Source: Belnapia moabensis DSM 16746 (GTDB lineage Bacteria; Pseudomonadota; Alphaproteobacteria; Acetobacterales; Acetobacteraceae). From it: a stretch of 53,156 bases of DNA. The stretch lies in the NCBI RefSeq assembly GCF_000745835.1, contig NZ_KN050757.1, positions 1 to 53,156 on the forward strand, written 5' to 3'. The stretch's first letter is position 1. Every line of letters begins with the position of its first letter. Of the stretch, positions 35,083 to 43,987 are shown in pieces. The translations under genes and the position numbers were made by a program. The notes below the pieces were generated by a model. It was not told the origin of the DNA. It made no database searches and saw nothing but the letters and a program-made list of their open reading frames with translations.

Positions 35083-38058
35083 GTGCGCACCACAGTACGT
35101 TTGGCTGTTGTCGCCTTCGCGGGAGGCGCACTGCTCCGGCTCCTAACGGGTACGGCCGGCGCCATTGAGGGCGGCGAGGTCGCTCGCCAAGCCGACTGGC
35201 CCTCGACGGTGCTGATACACAACACCCAGGGCAGCATCTGCACCGGTACCCTCATCGGCCCACGCGTTGGGCTGATCGCCAGCTTTTGCGTGGAGGACGG
35301 TTTCCGCGGCCGACTGGCCCTGGCCGACGATGGCTTTACGGCGACCCAGCTCGACGACACGGCAAGCGGCCTGCCCGGCCGCACGTTCCGCATCGAGTGC
35401 ACCCATCACCCCGCTGCCAAGCAGTCAGCGTCGTTGGGCTTGGCTCTGTGCGTCACCGATGTGCCGATCCCGTCGCTCCTACCCGCGCGCGTCAACACCG
35501 ACGAGAACCTGCCGCGCGTTGGGCAGGAGGTTGCCCTGGTTGGTTACGGGTGCTTTCGAAGGACGGCCGCCGGGACCGATTTCGGCACGCTGCGCGTCGG
35601 CTCCACCCGCGTGGTCGAGCCGCCCGCGTCAATTAAAGGTCCCGCCGCGCTGTTTGACGGTGCGGTATTCACCGAGGGAAGCGCATCGAGCTGCGCGGGC
35701 GACGCAGGCGGCGGTGTATACGTGGCACCAGATGCAAGTACCAGCGTAGGACCACGTGCGCGCGGTCCGCTGCTAGTGGGGGTGCAGTGGGGCTACCGTC
35801 TATCGGGCACGGTCACGCAGTCCGTCGTCGCTCCAACCGGATCCGGTGAGTTCCTGCAGTGGGCGCGGGGCTGGGCGCGCGAGCGTCGCGTGGACATCTG
35901 TGGGCTCGAAGGCGATGTGGGCTGTGACGCTTCACCACCAGGGGACGGCGGAACGGGCAACCTCGCTGCCCCAGGTCTGGACGGAGGCCTGCCCACAACA
36001 GCGGTCGCGCCGCCAGCCCTGGCTAGCGCCGCGGCCAATGCTGCGGCGGTGCGCCGCGTGCGCCGTATTCTCGTGACCTACCGGAATGGGCAGACGGCGC
36101 GCGACGTCGTCGTCGAGCACTGTGGCGAGCAGCCGGGCATCTACTATGAGGATCTCGTCGAACCGGGCGGTCCTCCCTCGGCGGACCATCGCTTCGAGCG
36201 CGAGGGCACGACCCTCATCCCGATCTGCGCCGCGCTCGACCGGCTTCCGCCGCTGGACGAGCAGGCCGCGCTTCCAGGGGAGCGGATCTGCGATCTTTAT
36301 GCACGGCTCAGAAGCGCCGGTGGGCTCCGGGACGGGTGGGACCAGAGCTGCACGCGGCCGACCAACGGGAGCAGGCCTGAGCGCGGCTACGCAAGCGCCT
36401 ACTTCGCTGAAGTCTTTGCTCTGGTGAACGCCCGCGATTTGCGTGGCAAGAACGATGTGGATCTCTCTACCTTCGCCAGTGTCCAGGTCCCGCTCGCGCC
36501 GGTGCGACCGGACAGCGGTGCCGCAGCGTTCGCTACGCCGGTCACCTCGGTGGAGCGCTGGACCATGGCGTGGAGCGACGCGGACCTCCAGACTGCCCCG
36601 GACCGCCTGCGCTGCGAGGCGCCTCAGTCGGAGAACGCGGCGGCGCATCCGTTCGATCTCTATGCCATGCTGGACGCATTTGCGATCAACGACGTGGCGC
36701 GCGGCGACGAACGGCTTCGAAAACCCGCTCTGCTGCTGGTCGCCGACACGGGCCTCCAGCCCTCGGCCTACCTGCCGGAACTCTTCAGGCGTCGGTATGT
36801 CACGCTCCTCACAGGGTCCGACTACAAGCCGGCGGCCGGCGCTGCGCCCTTCAGGCGCGGCCCGGAGCCGCCCTGGCACGGCACGGCGGTCGCGTCGCTC
36901 GCTATGGGTGGACCCTTCTTTGTACTAGCTGCCCGGGGCGGCCTTCTGCAGGATCGAATTTCTTTCGAGGTCATGAGGCTTTACGAGTACGAAACATCGG
37001 GTGGATCGACCCCATACTATACGATTCGTACCGGGGCACTGACCCAGCTCCTGCGGCGCGTAAGCATTATGCCGTACGTCGTCAACCTAAGCCTCTCATC
37101 GCCGAACAATCTCCCGGAACTGAGCCGGCTTAGCGAGAGCTACTCGGACGACTTGTTCGTTGTCGCTGCGGGAAACGACGGGCACCCGCTCCACGACCCT
37201 AGCCGGCGCGTCTTCCCAGCTCAGTACGGCGGCCAGAGTCGCTCCAACAACATGCTCGTCGTCGCCGCCCTGGAGGGCGCCGGCGACCGCCTTGCACGCT
37301 TCTCGAACTACGGCACGGGCCACGTGGATATCGCCGCTCCAGGCTGCGAGGTTCCGGCCTTTGCATTCGACGTCGAACCCTGGCCGCCGGCAGGCTTTCG
37401 GACAAGCCGCCTGAGCGGCACGTCCGTGGCGGCGCCCCTCGTCTCGTTCGCGGCGGCGCTGGTACGCGCCGAAGTGGGACCCGAGGCTTCCGCGGCAGCT
37501 ATCCGGGAGCGCCTGCTGACAGCCGCTGACCTGGAGCGGCGGCTGCATGAGGAGAATCGCGACGGACAGCCCGATGCCATGGGTCAAGTGTATCACGGTC
37601 GTCGCCTGAATATCTCAAAGGCGATGCTGGTCTATCACGACCTGATCGAAGTAACCGGGCCGGCTGGGCGCCCGGCGTTGTATGCGGGCCGTCTAGTATT
37701 CGGGCGAAGGCGTGCGCCAGGGGGTGAGGCCGAACAACTGTCCGGGCGGGAAGCGATTGGCATGGCGTGCGGCCGTGGCGACCGACGTCTGTTCTCGCTT
37801 GAAAGCGACACGGAGCCGCGGATCGCTAAGGTTTGGCCACGCTACCGGAACGACGACGGCGGGCGAGCCATGGTGTACTTTAGGGCGGATCCGACGTCCG
37901 AGCTGGAGTGGGCGGAGTGCACGCTCCCGCCTGATTTGGTAATCGGCTTCCAGCGCGAGCGCCCGGAGAGGCGAGACACAGACTCAGTCGTTTGGTACGA
38001 CTGGAGCAGCATCCGTGACGTGATCCCGCGCTGGTACCCGCCCCTGCTACAGCGGTAG
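35083..38058 (+). CDS. Pseudo-trypsin fused to an intact subtilisin (S8)
   Basis: A 991-aa exported protein from GTG 35083 behind GGAGG. The signal peptide ends in TAGA, and the mature chain would begin IEGGEVARQADWPS, already an IVGG-like end. The trypsin fold (about 28-275) has lost its triad: AHC is SFC (Phe68 for His), the Asp position reads SLGLALCV (Gly119) and the Ser motif is CAGDAGGG (Ala208). After a Pro/Gly/Ala linker and an unassigned region, an S8 domain occupies about 545-840. It has Asp555 (LLLVADTGLQ), His599 (WHGTAVASLA), the oxyanion Asn in VVAAGNDG, and Ser781 (LSGTSVAAPL), all intact. The dead domain could bind substrate, act as an inhibitor or interact with the active trypsin encoded just upstream. 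This functional link is inference. Confidence 0.85.
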   Translation: MRTTVRLAVVAFAGGALLRLLTGTAGAIEGGEVARQADWPSTVLIHNTQGSICTGTLIGPRVGLIASFCVEDGFRGRLALADDGFTATQLDDTASGLPGRTFRIECTHHPAAKQSASLGLALCVTDVPIPSLLPARVNTDENLPRVGQEVALVGYGCFRRTAAGTDFGTLRVGSTRVVEPPASIKGPAALFDGAVFTEGSASSCAGDAGGGVYVAPDASTSVGPRARGPLLVGVQWGYRLSGTVTQSVVAPTGSGEFLQWARGWARERRVDICGLEGDVGCDASPPGDGGTGNLAAPGLDGGLPTTAVAPPALASAAANAAAVRRVRRILVTYRNGQTARDVVVEHCGEQPGIYYEDLVEPGGPPSADHRFEREGTTLIPICAALDRLPPLDEQAALPGERICDLYARLRSAGGLRDGWDQSCTRPTNGSRPERGYASAYFAEVFALVNARDLRGKNDVDLSTFASVQVPLAPVRPDSGAAAFATPVTSVERWTMAWSDADLQTAPDRLRCEAPQSENAAAHPFDLYAMLDAFAINDVARGDERLRKPALLLVADTGLQPSAYLPELFRRRYVTLLTGSDYKPAAGAAPFRRGPEPPWHGTAVASLAMGGPFFVLAARGGLLQDRISFEVMRLYEYETSGGSTPYYTIRTGALTQLLRRVSIMPYVVNLSLSSPNNLPELSRLSESYSDDLFVVAAGNDGHPLHDPSRRVFPAQYGGQSRSNNMLVVAALEGAGDRLARFSNYGTGHVDIAAPGCEVPAFAFDVEPWPPAGFRTSRLSGTSVAAPLVSFAAALVRAEVGPEASAAAIRERLLTAADLERRLHEENRDGQPDAMGQVYHGRRLNISKAMLVYHDLIEVTGPAGRPALYAGRLVFGRRRAPGGEAEQLSGREAIGMACGRGDRRLFSLESDTEPRIAKVWPRYRNDDGGRAMVYFRADPTSELEWAECTLPPDLVIGFQRERPERRDTDSVVWYDWSSIRDVIPRWYPPLLQR

Positions 38059-38101
38059 TAGTCGCTTTCAAAGGCTGTCTTGAAAGCTACGGGGTAGGAA
38101 G

Positions 38102-38680
38102 TTACTTGCGGTTTGGGTGAGCGAGGCGGTGGAGCATTAGGCGGATCGCGGCCAGGGTGACCATTGCCTCGGAGACCTCGGGCAGCGTCTCGTAATCCTT
38201 GGACAGTCGCCGCCATCGGCCGAACCAGCCGAACGACCTTTCGATCACCCAGCGGCGCGGTTGCACGACGAAGCCTGTGCTGCCTACTGGGCGACGGACG
38301 ATGATCAGCGCCAGGCCGAACACGAGGCAGGCGAGCAAGGCGGCCAGTCGATTGTAGATGCTGTCGGCGAACACGGCCCGAAGCCAATTGTGGAGTGGTT
38401 TCACGCGCTGCAGCAGATCGCCGAGACCGTCGGCGTCCTGGATGTCGGCGGCATGCACGAGGAGGCCGAGCAACAACCCGTCCGTATCCACCGCGGCGTG
38501 GCGCTTGCGTCCCTTCAGTCGCTTGGCGGCCTCCCAGCCGCGCGGGCCGCCGCTCTTTGTGGTCTTCACGCTCGGGGTGTCGACGATCACCACTGAGGGA
38601 CTGGCCTCCCGCCCGGCGCCCTCGCGCAGCATGACGACGAAGGGCATTGTCAACTTGGTGGACTTCGAGGCATGCGCCAT
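38102..38680 (-). pseudogene. IS5-family (IS427-group) transposase, C-terminal part
   Basis: Reads PSVVIVDTPSVKTTKSGG (Asp), GWEAAKRLKGRKRHAAVDT, ADSIYN, and GFVVQPRRWVIERSFGW (Glu region), and ends in LHRLAHPNRK. These are the second-frame (OrfB) signatures of the IS427 group. The first part of the transposase is missing. The frame begins where the IS6 remnant ends (about 38690), so the element was cut by, or recombined with, that IS6. It is a different IS5 subgroup from the copies at 4548, 20600 and 50388. Confidence 0.75.
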
Positions 38681-38704
38681 CGTGCGGCAGTACGCTGCTG
38701 AGCT

Positions 38705-39345
38705 TCAGGCAGCGATCTGGATGCACGTCTCCTGCCGCCACACCCGGAAGGCTGCGGCGCGAGCACGCCGGTACTGTGCCGCGATCATCAGGTGACGCCG
38801 CGGACGGAAGTGGCTGTAGATCATGGCGTGGGATGATAGGAAGCGTTGCGCCTGCTCCGCTAACTTGAACCTCTGCATCTGGCGCTCTCGGCGCCGCGTT
38901 GGTCGATGAGAGTTCTCAGCACGGTTGTTTAAGAGCGACTGGTCCGGTGCTTCACCTCGGGCAGGATCTCGCGGTGCGCGACCCCGTAGCTACGCAGGCC
39001 GTCAGTGACGAGGCGCTTCGGCTTGTACTTCAGCCCAGCGTGCAGCGCTCGAAGAGGCACTTTGCGGCCGTGGCGTTCCTGCGGTCCTGGACCAGGATGT
39101 TGAGCACGACACTGTGCTGGTCCACCGCGCGCCAGAGATAATGCAGCTCGCCGTCGATCTTCAGGAGCACCTCATCGAGGTGCCAAGTGTCGCCCGGCTT
39201 GGGCCTGCGCTGACGGAGCTTTCGGGCGAAGTCGGCGCCGAACTTGAAGCACCACTGCCGAATGCTCTCATGGCTGACGACGATGCTTCTCTCGGCCAGG
39301 ATAAGTTCCACCTCGCGCAGGCTCAGGCTGAACAGGTGGATGCTC
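38705..39345 (-). pseudogene. IS6-family transposase, 5'-truncated with two frameshifts
   Basis: Begins in SLREVELILAERSIVV and runs through WHLDEVLLKIDGELHYLWR (catalytic Asp) and HSVVLNILVQDRRN. A frameshift near 39035 moves it to the frame reading YKPKRLVTDGLRSYGVAHRE. A second shift near 38935 gives NNRAENSH, RRRERQMQRFK and WRQETCIQIAA before TGA 38705. The first 35 or so residues are missing where the IS110 sequence begins (about 39350). The C-terminus matches the fragment at 307-501. It is dead. Confidence 0.85.
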
Positions 39346-39812
39346 CTATATAAGTCAAGGGGCTTATGGGGCGGGGCTCGCTGGCTTCGGAGCGGCGCAT
39401 AGATGGCCGAAGATTCCCCGAACTATGAACCGCTTGAGGCAGCGGATGATCTCTGCCTTGCTCTTTCCTTCGGCCGTTCGCCGACTGACATAGCGAAGCG
39501 TGGGCTCGTGCGCCCGCATTCTCACGACGGCGACGCGGTGCAGAGCAGCATTGGCTGCCGGTTTCCGCTCCGGTTCAGCCGGTGCCTGCTGGTCTTGCCG
39601 CTGGAAGCCGGCACTGGACAGGCACCGCATAGCTTTGCCAGGGCAGCCTCCGAGCGGATGCGCTCGGGATTGTCGCCGACCAAGATCAGCATCTCCGCAG
39701 CGGTCCCCACCCCGATGCCATGGGCCTCGACCAACGCTGGCGAGCGGCGCTGGACGAGCTTCTGAAGATGGGCATCGTGTGCCCGGATTTCGTCGTCGAG
39801 GGCCAGCCAGCG

Positions 39813-39818
39813 TCGGGC
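39813..39818 (+). repeat. Target-site duplication, left copy
   Basis: TCGGGC directly precedes the IS21 left end (TGTCGGGCGACAT). The same six bases follow the right end at 42044-42049. Confidence 0.85.
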
Positions 39819-39895
39819 TGTCGGGCGACATGCAAAACCCATCCGGCGGCGACATCAGGAACCCAGCCACCCCTGGCTAGAGAGGGAGAGACAGG

Positions 39896-41194
39896 GTGTC
39901 TGACCAGATGAGCGTTGTTCCGCCCGTGGCCAGTGGGCGGGGGCAGTCGATGAGGATGCCGGACGAGGTGGCGGCGATGCTGCGGCTACGGGATCTGGGC
40001 TGGGGCACGCGGCGGATCGCGGCGGAACTCGGTTGCAACCGCGAGACCGTGCAGCGCTACCTCGGCGCGGGCGGGTGGGCGCCGTATCGCACGCCCGAGC
40101 GGCCCGGGGCGCTGGCCGGGCATGGGGCGTGGCTGGCCGCGCGGCTGCGCCGCCATCGCGGCAATGCCGACCTGGTGCGCCAGGAGCTGTCGGCCGAGCT
40201 GGGGATTGTTGTCAGCCTGCGCACGGTCGAGCGGGCGGTGGCGGACTTGCGGCGCGAGCTCGCGGCGGAGGCGCTGGCGACGGTGCGCTTCGAGACGCCA
40301 CCGGGGCGGCAACTGCAGATCGACTTCGGCGAGCGTTGGGTGGCGATCGGCGATGAGCAGGTGCGGGTCTACCTGTTTGTGGCGACCCTCGGCTACTCGC
40401 GCCGGGTCTATGCCCACGCCTTCCGGCACGAGCGGCAGTCAGCCTGGTTCGAGGGGCTGGAGGGTGGGTTCCGGCATTTCGGCGGCCTGCCCAAGGAGGT
40501 GCTGCTCGACAATGCCAAGGCGCTGGTCGAGCACCATGACCCGGCCACCCGGGAGGTGGTGTTCAACGCCCGCTTGCACGCCTTCGCGCGGTACTGGGAC
40601 GTGCGGCCAGTGGCCTGTGCGCCGTACCGGGCGCGGACCAAGGGCAAGGACGAGCGCGGGGTCGGCTACGTCAAGCGCAATGCCATCGCGGGCCGGAGCT
40701 TCGCCAGCTGGGCGGCGCTGGAGGCGCACCTGGCGTGGTGGATGCGCGAGATCGCCGACCAGCGCGTGCACGGCACCACGGGCGAAGTGCCGATGCTGCG
40801 GTTCGAGCGCGAGGAGCGGCAGGCGCTGCGTCCGCTCGGCGGCAAGCCACCGTTCCGCCAGATGCGTGAGCTGACCCGCTGCGTGCAGAACGACGGCTGC
40901 GTGGACGTCGACACCAACCATTACAGCGTGCCCTGGCAGCTGATCGGCGCCCAGGTCAGCGTGGTGGTCAACGACGGCGAGGTGCGGATCAGCCATGCGG
41001 GCGCCGAGGTGGCACGTCATGGGCAACGGCGGGGTCGGCGCGAGCGCGCCGTGGATCGTGCCCACCTGCGCGGCATCGTGGTGGGTGCTCAAGGCGAGCC
41101 GCGGCTCGACGGCGTGGTGGAGGCGCTGGCGCCTGGCGCCGATCTCCTGCGGCCGTTGGCCGAGTACGAGCAGGTGACGGGAGGCGCGTGGTGA
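39896..41194 (+). CDS. istA: IS21-family transposase IstA
   Basis: A 432-aa protein from GTG 39896. An N-terminal helix-turn-helix region (GTRRIAAELGCNRETVQRYL, residues about 37-56) should bind the IS ends. The rve-type catalytic core has Asp in QLQIDFGERW (near 140), Asp in EVLLDNAKALVEH (near 206) and Glu in KGKDERGVGYVK (near 255). The C-terminus contains VDVDTNHYSVPW, a usual IstA element. The stop codon overlaps the start of istB by a few bases. It performs cut-and-paste or replicative strand transfer with IstB as its ATPase partner. Confidence 0.93.
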   Translation: MSDQMSVVPPVASGRGQSMRMPDEVAAMLRLRDLGWGTRRIAAELGCNRETVQRYLGAGGWAPYRTPERPGALAGHGAWLAARLRRHRGNADLVRQELSAELGIVVSLRTVERAVADLRRELAAEALATVRFETPPGRQLQIDFGERWVAIGDEQVRVYLFVATLGYSRRVYAHAFRHERQSAWFEGLEGGFRHFGGLPKEVLLDNAKALVEHHDPATREVVFNARLHAFARYWDVRPVACAPYRARTKGKDERGVGYVKRNAIAGRSFASWAALEAHLAWWMREIADQRVHGTTGEVPMLRFEREERQALRPLGGKPPFRQMRELTRCVQNDGCVDVDTNHYSVPWQLIGAQVSVVVNDGEVRISHAGAEVARHGQRRGRRERAVDRAHLRGIVVGAQGEPRLDGVVEALAPGADLLRPLAEYEQVTGGAW

Positions 41195-41985
41195 GCGGCG
41201 CCGCGGCATCCTCCCTGCCCGAGATGCTGGGGCGGCTGAAGCTGACGGCGCTGCGTGACCGCCTCGACGTCCTGCTGGACGAGGCGGCTCGACGCGACCT
41301 CAACCTGCCCGAGGCGCTGGGCCTGTTATGCGCAGCCGAGGTGGCGCACCGCGAGGAGCGGCGCATCCAGATGGGGCTGAGCATTGCTAAGTTCCCCTAT
41401 GTGCGCACGCTGGAAGGCTTCGACTTCGCTGCCCAGCCCTCGCTCGATCCCAAGCAGGTCCGCGACCTGGCCGCCTGCCGCTGGGTAGCGAACGGCGACA
41501 CGCTGCTGGTCCAGGGGCCGCCGGGGGTGGGGAAAAGCCATCTCGCGGTCGCCCTCGGGCGCGAGGCGGTACAGCAGGGCTACTCCGTGCTGTTCACTTC
41601 GGCCATGGCGCTTATCACCGACCTGATGAAGGCGCAGGCGGAAGGGCGGCTGGAGGAAAAGCTGACGCGCTACGCCAAGCCGAAGCTGCTGATCATCGAC
41701 GAGTTCGGCTACCTGCCGCTCGAGCCGCATGCCGCGCACTTGTTCTTTGCCCTGGTGAGCTGCCGTTACGAGCGGGGCAGCAATCTGGTGACCAGCAACC
41801 GCAGCGTCAGCGAGTGGGGGATCGTCCTAAACGACCAGGTGGTAGCGACAGCCATTCTGGACCGGCTGCTGCACCACAGCGACGTGCTGACCATCCGTGG
41901 CGACAGCTATCGTCTGCGGGAGAAGCGGCGGTCCGGGCTGCACAAATCCAATGTCGCACCGGCTCCGGCCGGGGCATCAGCGTGA
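41188..41985 (+). CDS. istB: IS21-family ATPase helper IstB
   Basis: A 265-aa AAA+ ATPase. Possible starts are GTG 41188 or GTG 41191, both overlapping the istA stop at 41192-41194, so the two are translationally coupled. Walker A is GPPGVGKSHLAVALG (near residue 110) and Walker B is LLIIDEFGYLPL (near 172). The stretch HHSDVLTIRGDSYRLREKR near the end is the standard IstB C-terminal motif. It binds target DNA and stimulates IstA. Full length, no lesion seen. Confidence 0.93.
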   Translation: MVSGAAASSLPEMLGRLKLTALRDRLDVLLDEAARRDLNLPEALGLLCAAEVAHREERRIQMGLSIAKFPYVRTLEGFDFAAQPSLDPKQVRDLAACRWVANGDTLLVQGPPGVGKSHLAVALGREAVQQGYSVLFTSAMALITDLMKAQAEGRLEEKLTRYAKPKLLIIDEFGYLPLEPHAAHLFFALVSCRYERGSNLVTSNRSVSEWGIVLNDQVVATAILDRLLHHSDVLTIRGDSYRLREKRRSGLHKSNVAPAPAGASA

Positions 41986-42043
41986 CCGGGGTGGCTGGGT
42001 CTTCGGTGTCGCCGGTGGCTGGGTTCCTGATGTCGTTTGACAT

Positions 42044-42049
42044 CGGGCA
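42044..42049 (+). repeat. Target-site duplication, right copy
   Basis: TCGGGC directly after the IS21 right end (ATGTCGTTTGACA), repeating 39813-39818. The IS110 transposase sequence resumes here. Confidence 0.85.
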
Positions 42050-42979
42050 ATGGCACGCAGGCTGGTCTTGGCCGAAGCCACCGTTGTGGTGACCGCGCCG
42101 GGCCGTAGCGCAGCGAGGTGCCGCAACAGCATCTTCTTGCCCCGAAGAGCCTCGAGCTGCTCGCGGAGGGCAGCGGGGGCCTCGACGATGAGTGACTTCA
42201 GCGTGAGCATGGCTTGCGTGCGTGCCTTGACCGCGGTGTCACGGGCAACTTTGAGGTGCCTGATCATCTCAGCCTCGCTCCTCCCCGACTTTGGAACGGC
42301 CGCGCGATAGCCGCTGAGGAGTGTGCAGGCTGCGACCTCGGCGTCGAGGTGGTCTGCCTTGCCGTGCTGGTGGCGAGCTCGCCTATCAGGCCGGCAGACC
42401 TCACGGACGGTATGCCGCCTCTCGCGCAAGAACCGCGACAGGCCCGCGCCGTAGGACCCGGTCCCCTCGATGGCGAAGCTGCGGATGGATCCCAGCGAGG
42501 CGGCCCAAGCCTCCAGGTCGTAGTAGCCTTGTGTGCAGGCGGAGACAGTCAACTCTCCCACACGCGCACCAAGCGTGGTGATGGCGATGGCGGTGTGGGT
42601 CTGCTTGTGTGTGTCGGCACCGATTATGACGTCTGATGAGGTGGCCTCGTTCATTGTGCCGGGTCTCCGGAACGGGTGAGGGTCCGGCAGTCCAGCAGGG
42701 GGACAGGACTGTGATGGGACGAACACCGCCAAGTTCCTATGAGGTCACATCCCGCTTGACCGCCGGTGCCGCTCGGAAGGCCGACAGATCCACCTCAGGA
42801 CACGCGGTCAGTAGAGATCAGGGGTCAGACCCGCCGAGCGGCCTGGATACTCTCACAGTACAGCCAGACGCCGTGGCTGATATTCTCGGCTGGGAAGCGG
42901 TAGCCAGGGTAGGTGGTGGGCTCGGGCATCATCTCGCCAGCATGGCCCAGTCTCTTCGTTACGGCCAGCGACCACGAAG

Positions 42980-43330
42980 TTGACAATGCCCCTGCTTAAG
43001 TTCGAGCCGCAGACCGTGTCGGCGGAGATCAAGATCTATCTAAATCAACCGGTCGTCGCCTTCGGTAAGGCCGTGGCCTACCGGCTATCCCCTCACAAGA
43101 GCTATATCGTGGTTCCGGGTACCATCAGCAAAGATGATTTCGGCCGCTTGAAAGCACTTTGCAGTATTCACGGCGTTGGACTCGCCACCTTCAGTCTCAA
43201 TAAAGATGCGCCGGACTATACAAAGATCGTCTTGCCCACGCAGGCGAGCTCCGACATGTTCTACGCTAACCAAATGGCTCGCCGCCTTCTCGACGCCCAA
43301 CCGGAGCTGTTTAACAAGCTCTTTTCATAG
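42980..43330 (+). CDS. Unknown 116-aa protein, probably a C-terminal gene fragment
   Basis: From ATG 42980 (MTMPLLKFEPQTVSAEI) to TAG 43330. The sequence is protein-like throughout (SYIVVPGTISKDDFGRL, GVGLATFSLNKDAPDY, MFYANQMARRLLDAQPE), with no signal peptide or membrane segment. It reads like the C-terminal end of a larger soluble protein, for example a nuclease-like or restriction-associated one, whose start was removed by the IS110 ending near 42860. I cannot name the family. A free-standing small gene is possible, but I see no good ribosome-binding site. Confidence 0.5.
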   Translation: MTMPLLKFEPQTVSAEIKIYLNQPVVAFGKAVAYRLSPHKSYIVVPGTISKDDFGRLKALCSIHGVGLATFSLNKDAPDYTKIVLPTQASSDMFYANQMARRLLDAQPELFNKLFS

Positions 43331-43502
43331 CTTCGCACTGAAATCAAAGGCAATGCTCTTGCTCCGGAAGAGCCGCTATGGAGCGTGAAAGACCGACGTA
43401 GCGCGTGGACGCTGACATGGGTTATGGCGGGCTGATGTCTTCCAGCGGCAAAGCGGGGCCTGATACTATCTGGTCCTTGATGCTGCAGCCAGGAGGACTG
43501 TC

Positions 43503-43619
43503 ATGGACCACTATGTTGGGCTGGACGTATTACTGGAGCAGACCTCGGTCTGCATCGTCGACGGCAATGGCAAGACGTTGTGGCAAGGCATAAGAGAACA
43601 GAACCTTTGCGCAACGTAG
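43503..43619 (+). pseudogene. IS110 transposase N-terminal scrap
   Basis: From ATG 43503, behind AGGAGG, the frame reads MDHYVGLDVLLEQTSVCIVD and GNGKTLWQGI, the standard opening of IS110 transposases (compare MEHYVGIDVSLE at 2157). It hits TAG at 43617 after 38 codons. Resemblance ends at about residue 30, so the rest of the element has been lost. Confidence 0.8.
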
Positions 43620-43987
43620 CGCCTCAGCCGAGCAAGCAGCATTTTCGCAGCTGTTATGAGGAACGAGAAATTACAGAACTACTCGGAAGTTGATTGGCCG
43701 GTCCAAAGGTCACGTTCAAAGATGATTGCTTGCCGGCGTCAGCACGCCCTTCAATCAGCATGGAAAGTACGACCGAACTGGTCGAGAAACAGCGCATCCG
43801 CTATGGCTTAGGTTAGAAATCCACTAGCCTCGTCCCGCTTTTCGCTCTGGATGTGCGATTGTCCAAACTACCTCACTCAATGTCCAAGCGGAGGCCGGGG
43901 CCAACATCAATATGCCCCGAAGCGGGCTGAAACTTACGCGACGGCAGTCTGTGCCGCTCGTCGGAGAGTCCATAGGAGGAAGCTGCC
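43620..43987. promoter_or_regulatory. Region upstream of the metzincin gene, no gene
   Basis: About 370 bases after the IS110 scrap, with mixed composition and no protein-like frame on either strand. It should contain the promoter of the metzincin-trypsin pair. GGAGGAAG ends three bases before ATG 43988 and is the ribosome-binding site. Confidence 0.4.

Larger units (their letters stand above)
39819..42043 (+). mobile_element. IS21-family insertion sequence, apparently intact
   Basis: A 2225-base element with istA and istB, bounded by TGTC...GACA. The left end TGTCGGGCGACATG and the inverted right end TGTCAAACGACATC are imperfect terminal repeats. The string CGACATCAGGAACCCAGCC occurs inside both ends, as expected of the multiple binding sites of IS21 ends. 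A 6-base duplication, TCGGGC, flanks it. Both genes look full length, so this is the youngest and possibly still active element in the window. It inserted into an IS110. Confidence 0.9.
39364..42654 (-). pseudogene. IS110-family transposase split by an IS21 insertion
   Basis: The N-terminal half starts at ATG 42654 (MNEATSSDVIIGADTHKQTH) and contains FAIEGTGSYGAG and KADHLDAE. It stops at LRAIAR (about 42050). The C-terminal half resumes at RRWLALDDEIRAHDAHLQ (about 39812) and carries GIGVGTAAEMLILVGDNPE and CGACPVPASSGKTSRH. Joining the halves across one copy of the 6-base duplication restores the reading ARRWLALD, matching ARRWLDLD in the copy at 19092-20159. A further one-base shift near 39550 affects the last quarter (KPAANAALHRVAVVRMR onward), so it may have been dead before the insertion. 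The flank to about 42860 is shared with the other IS110. Confidence 0.9.
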
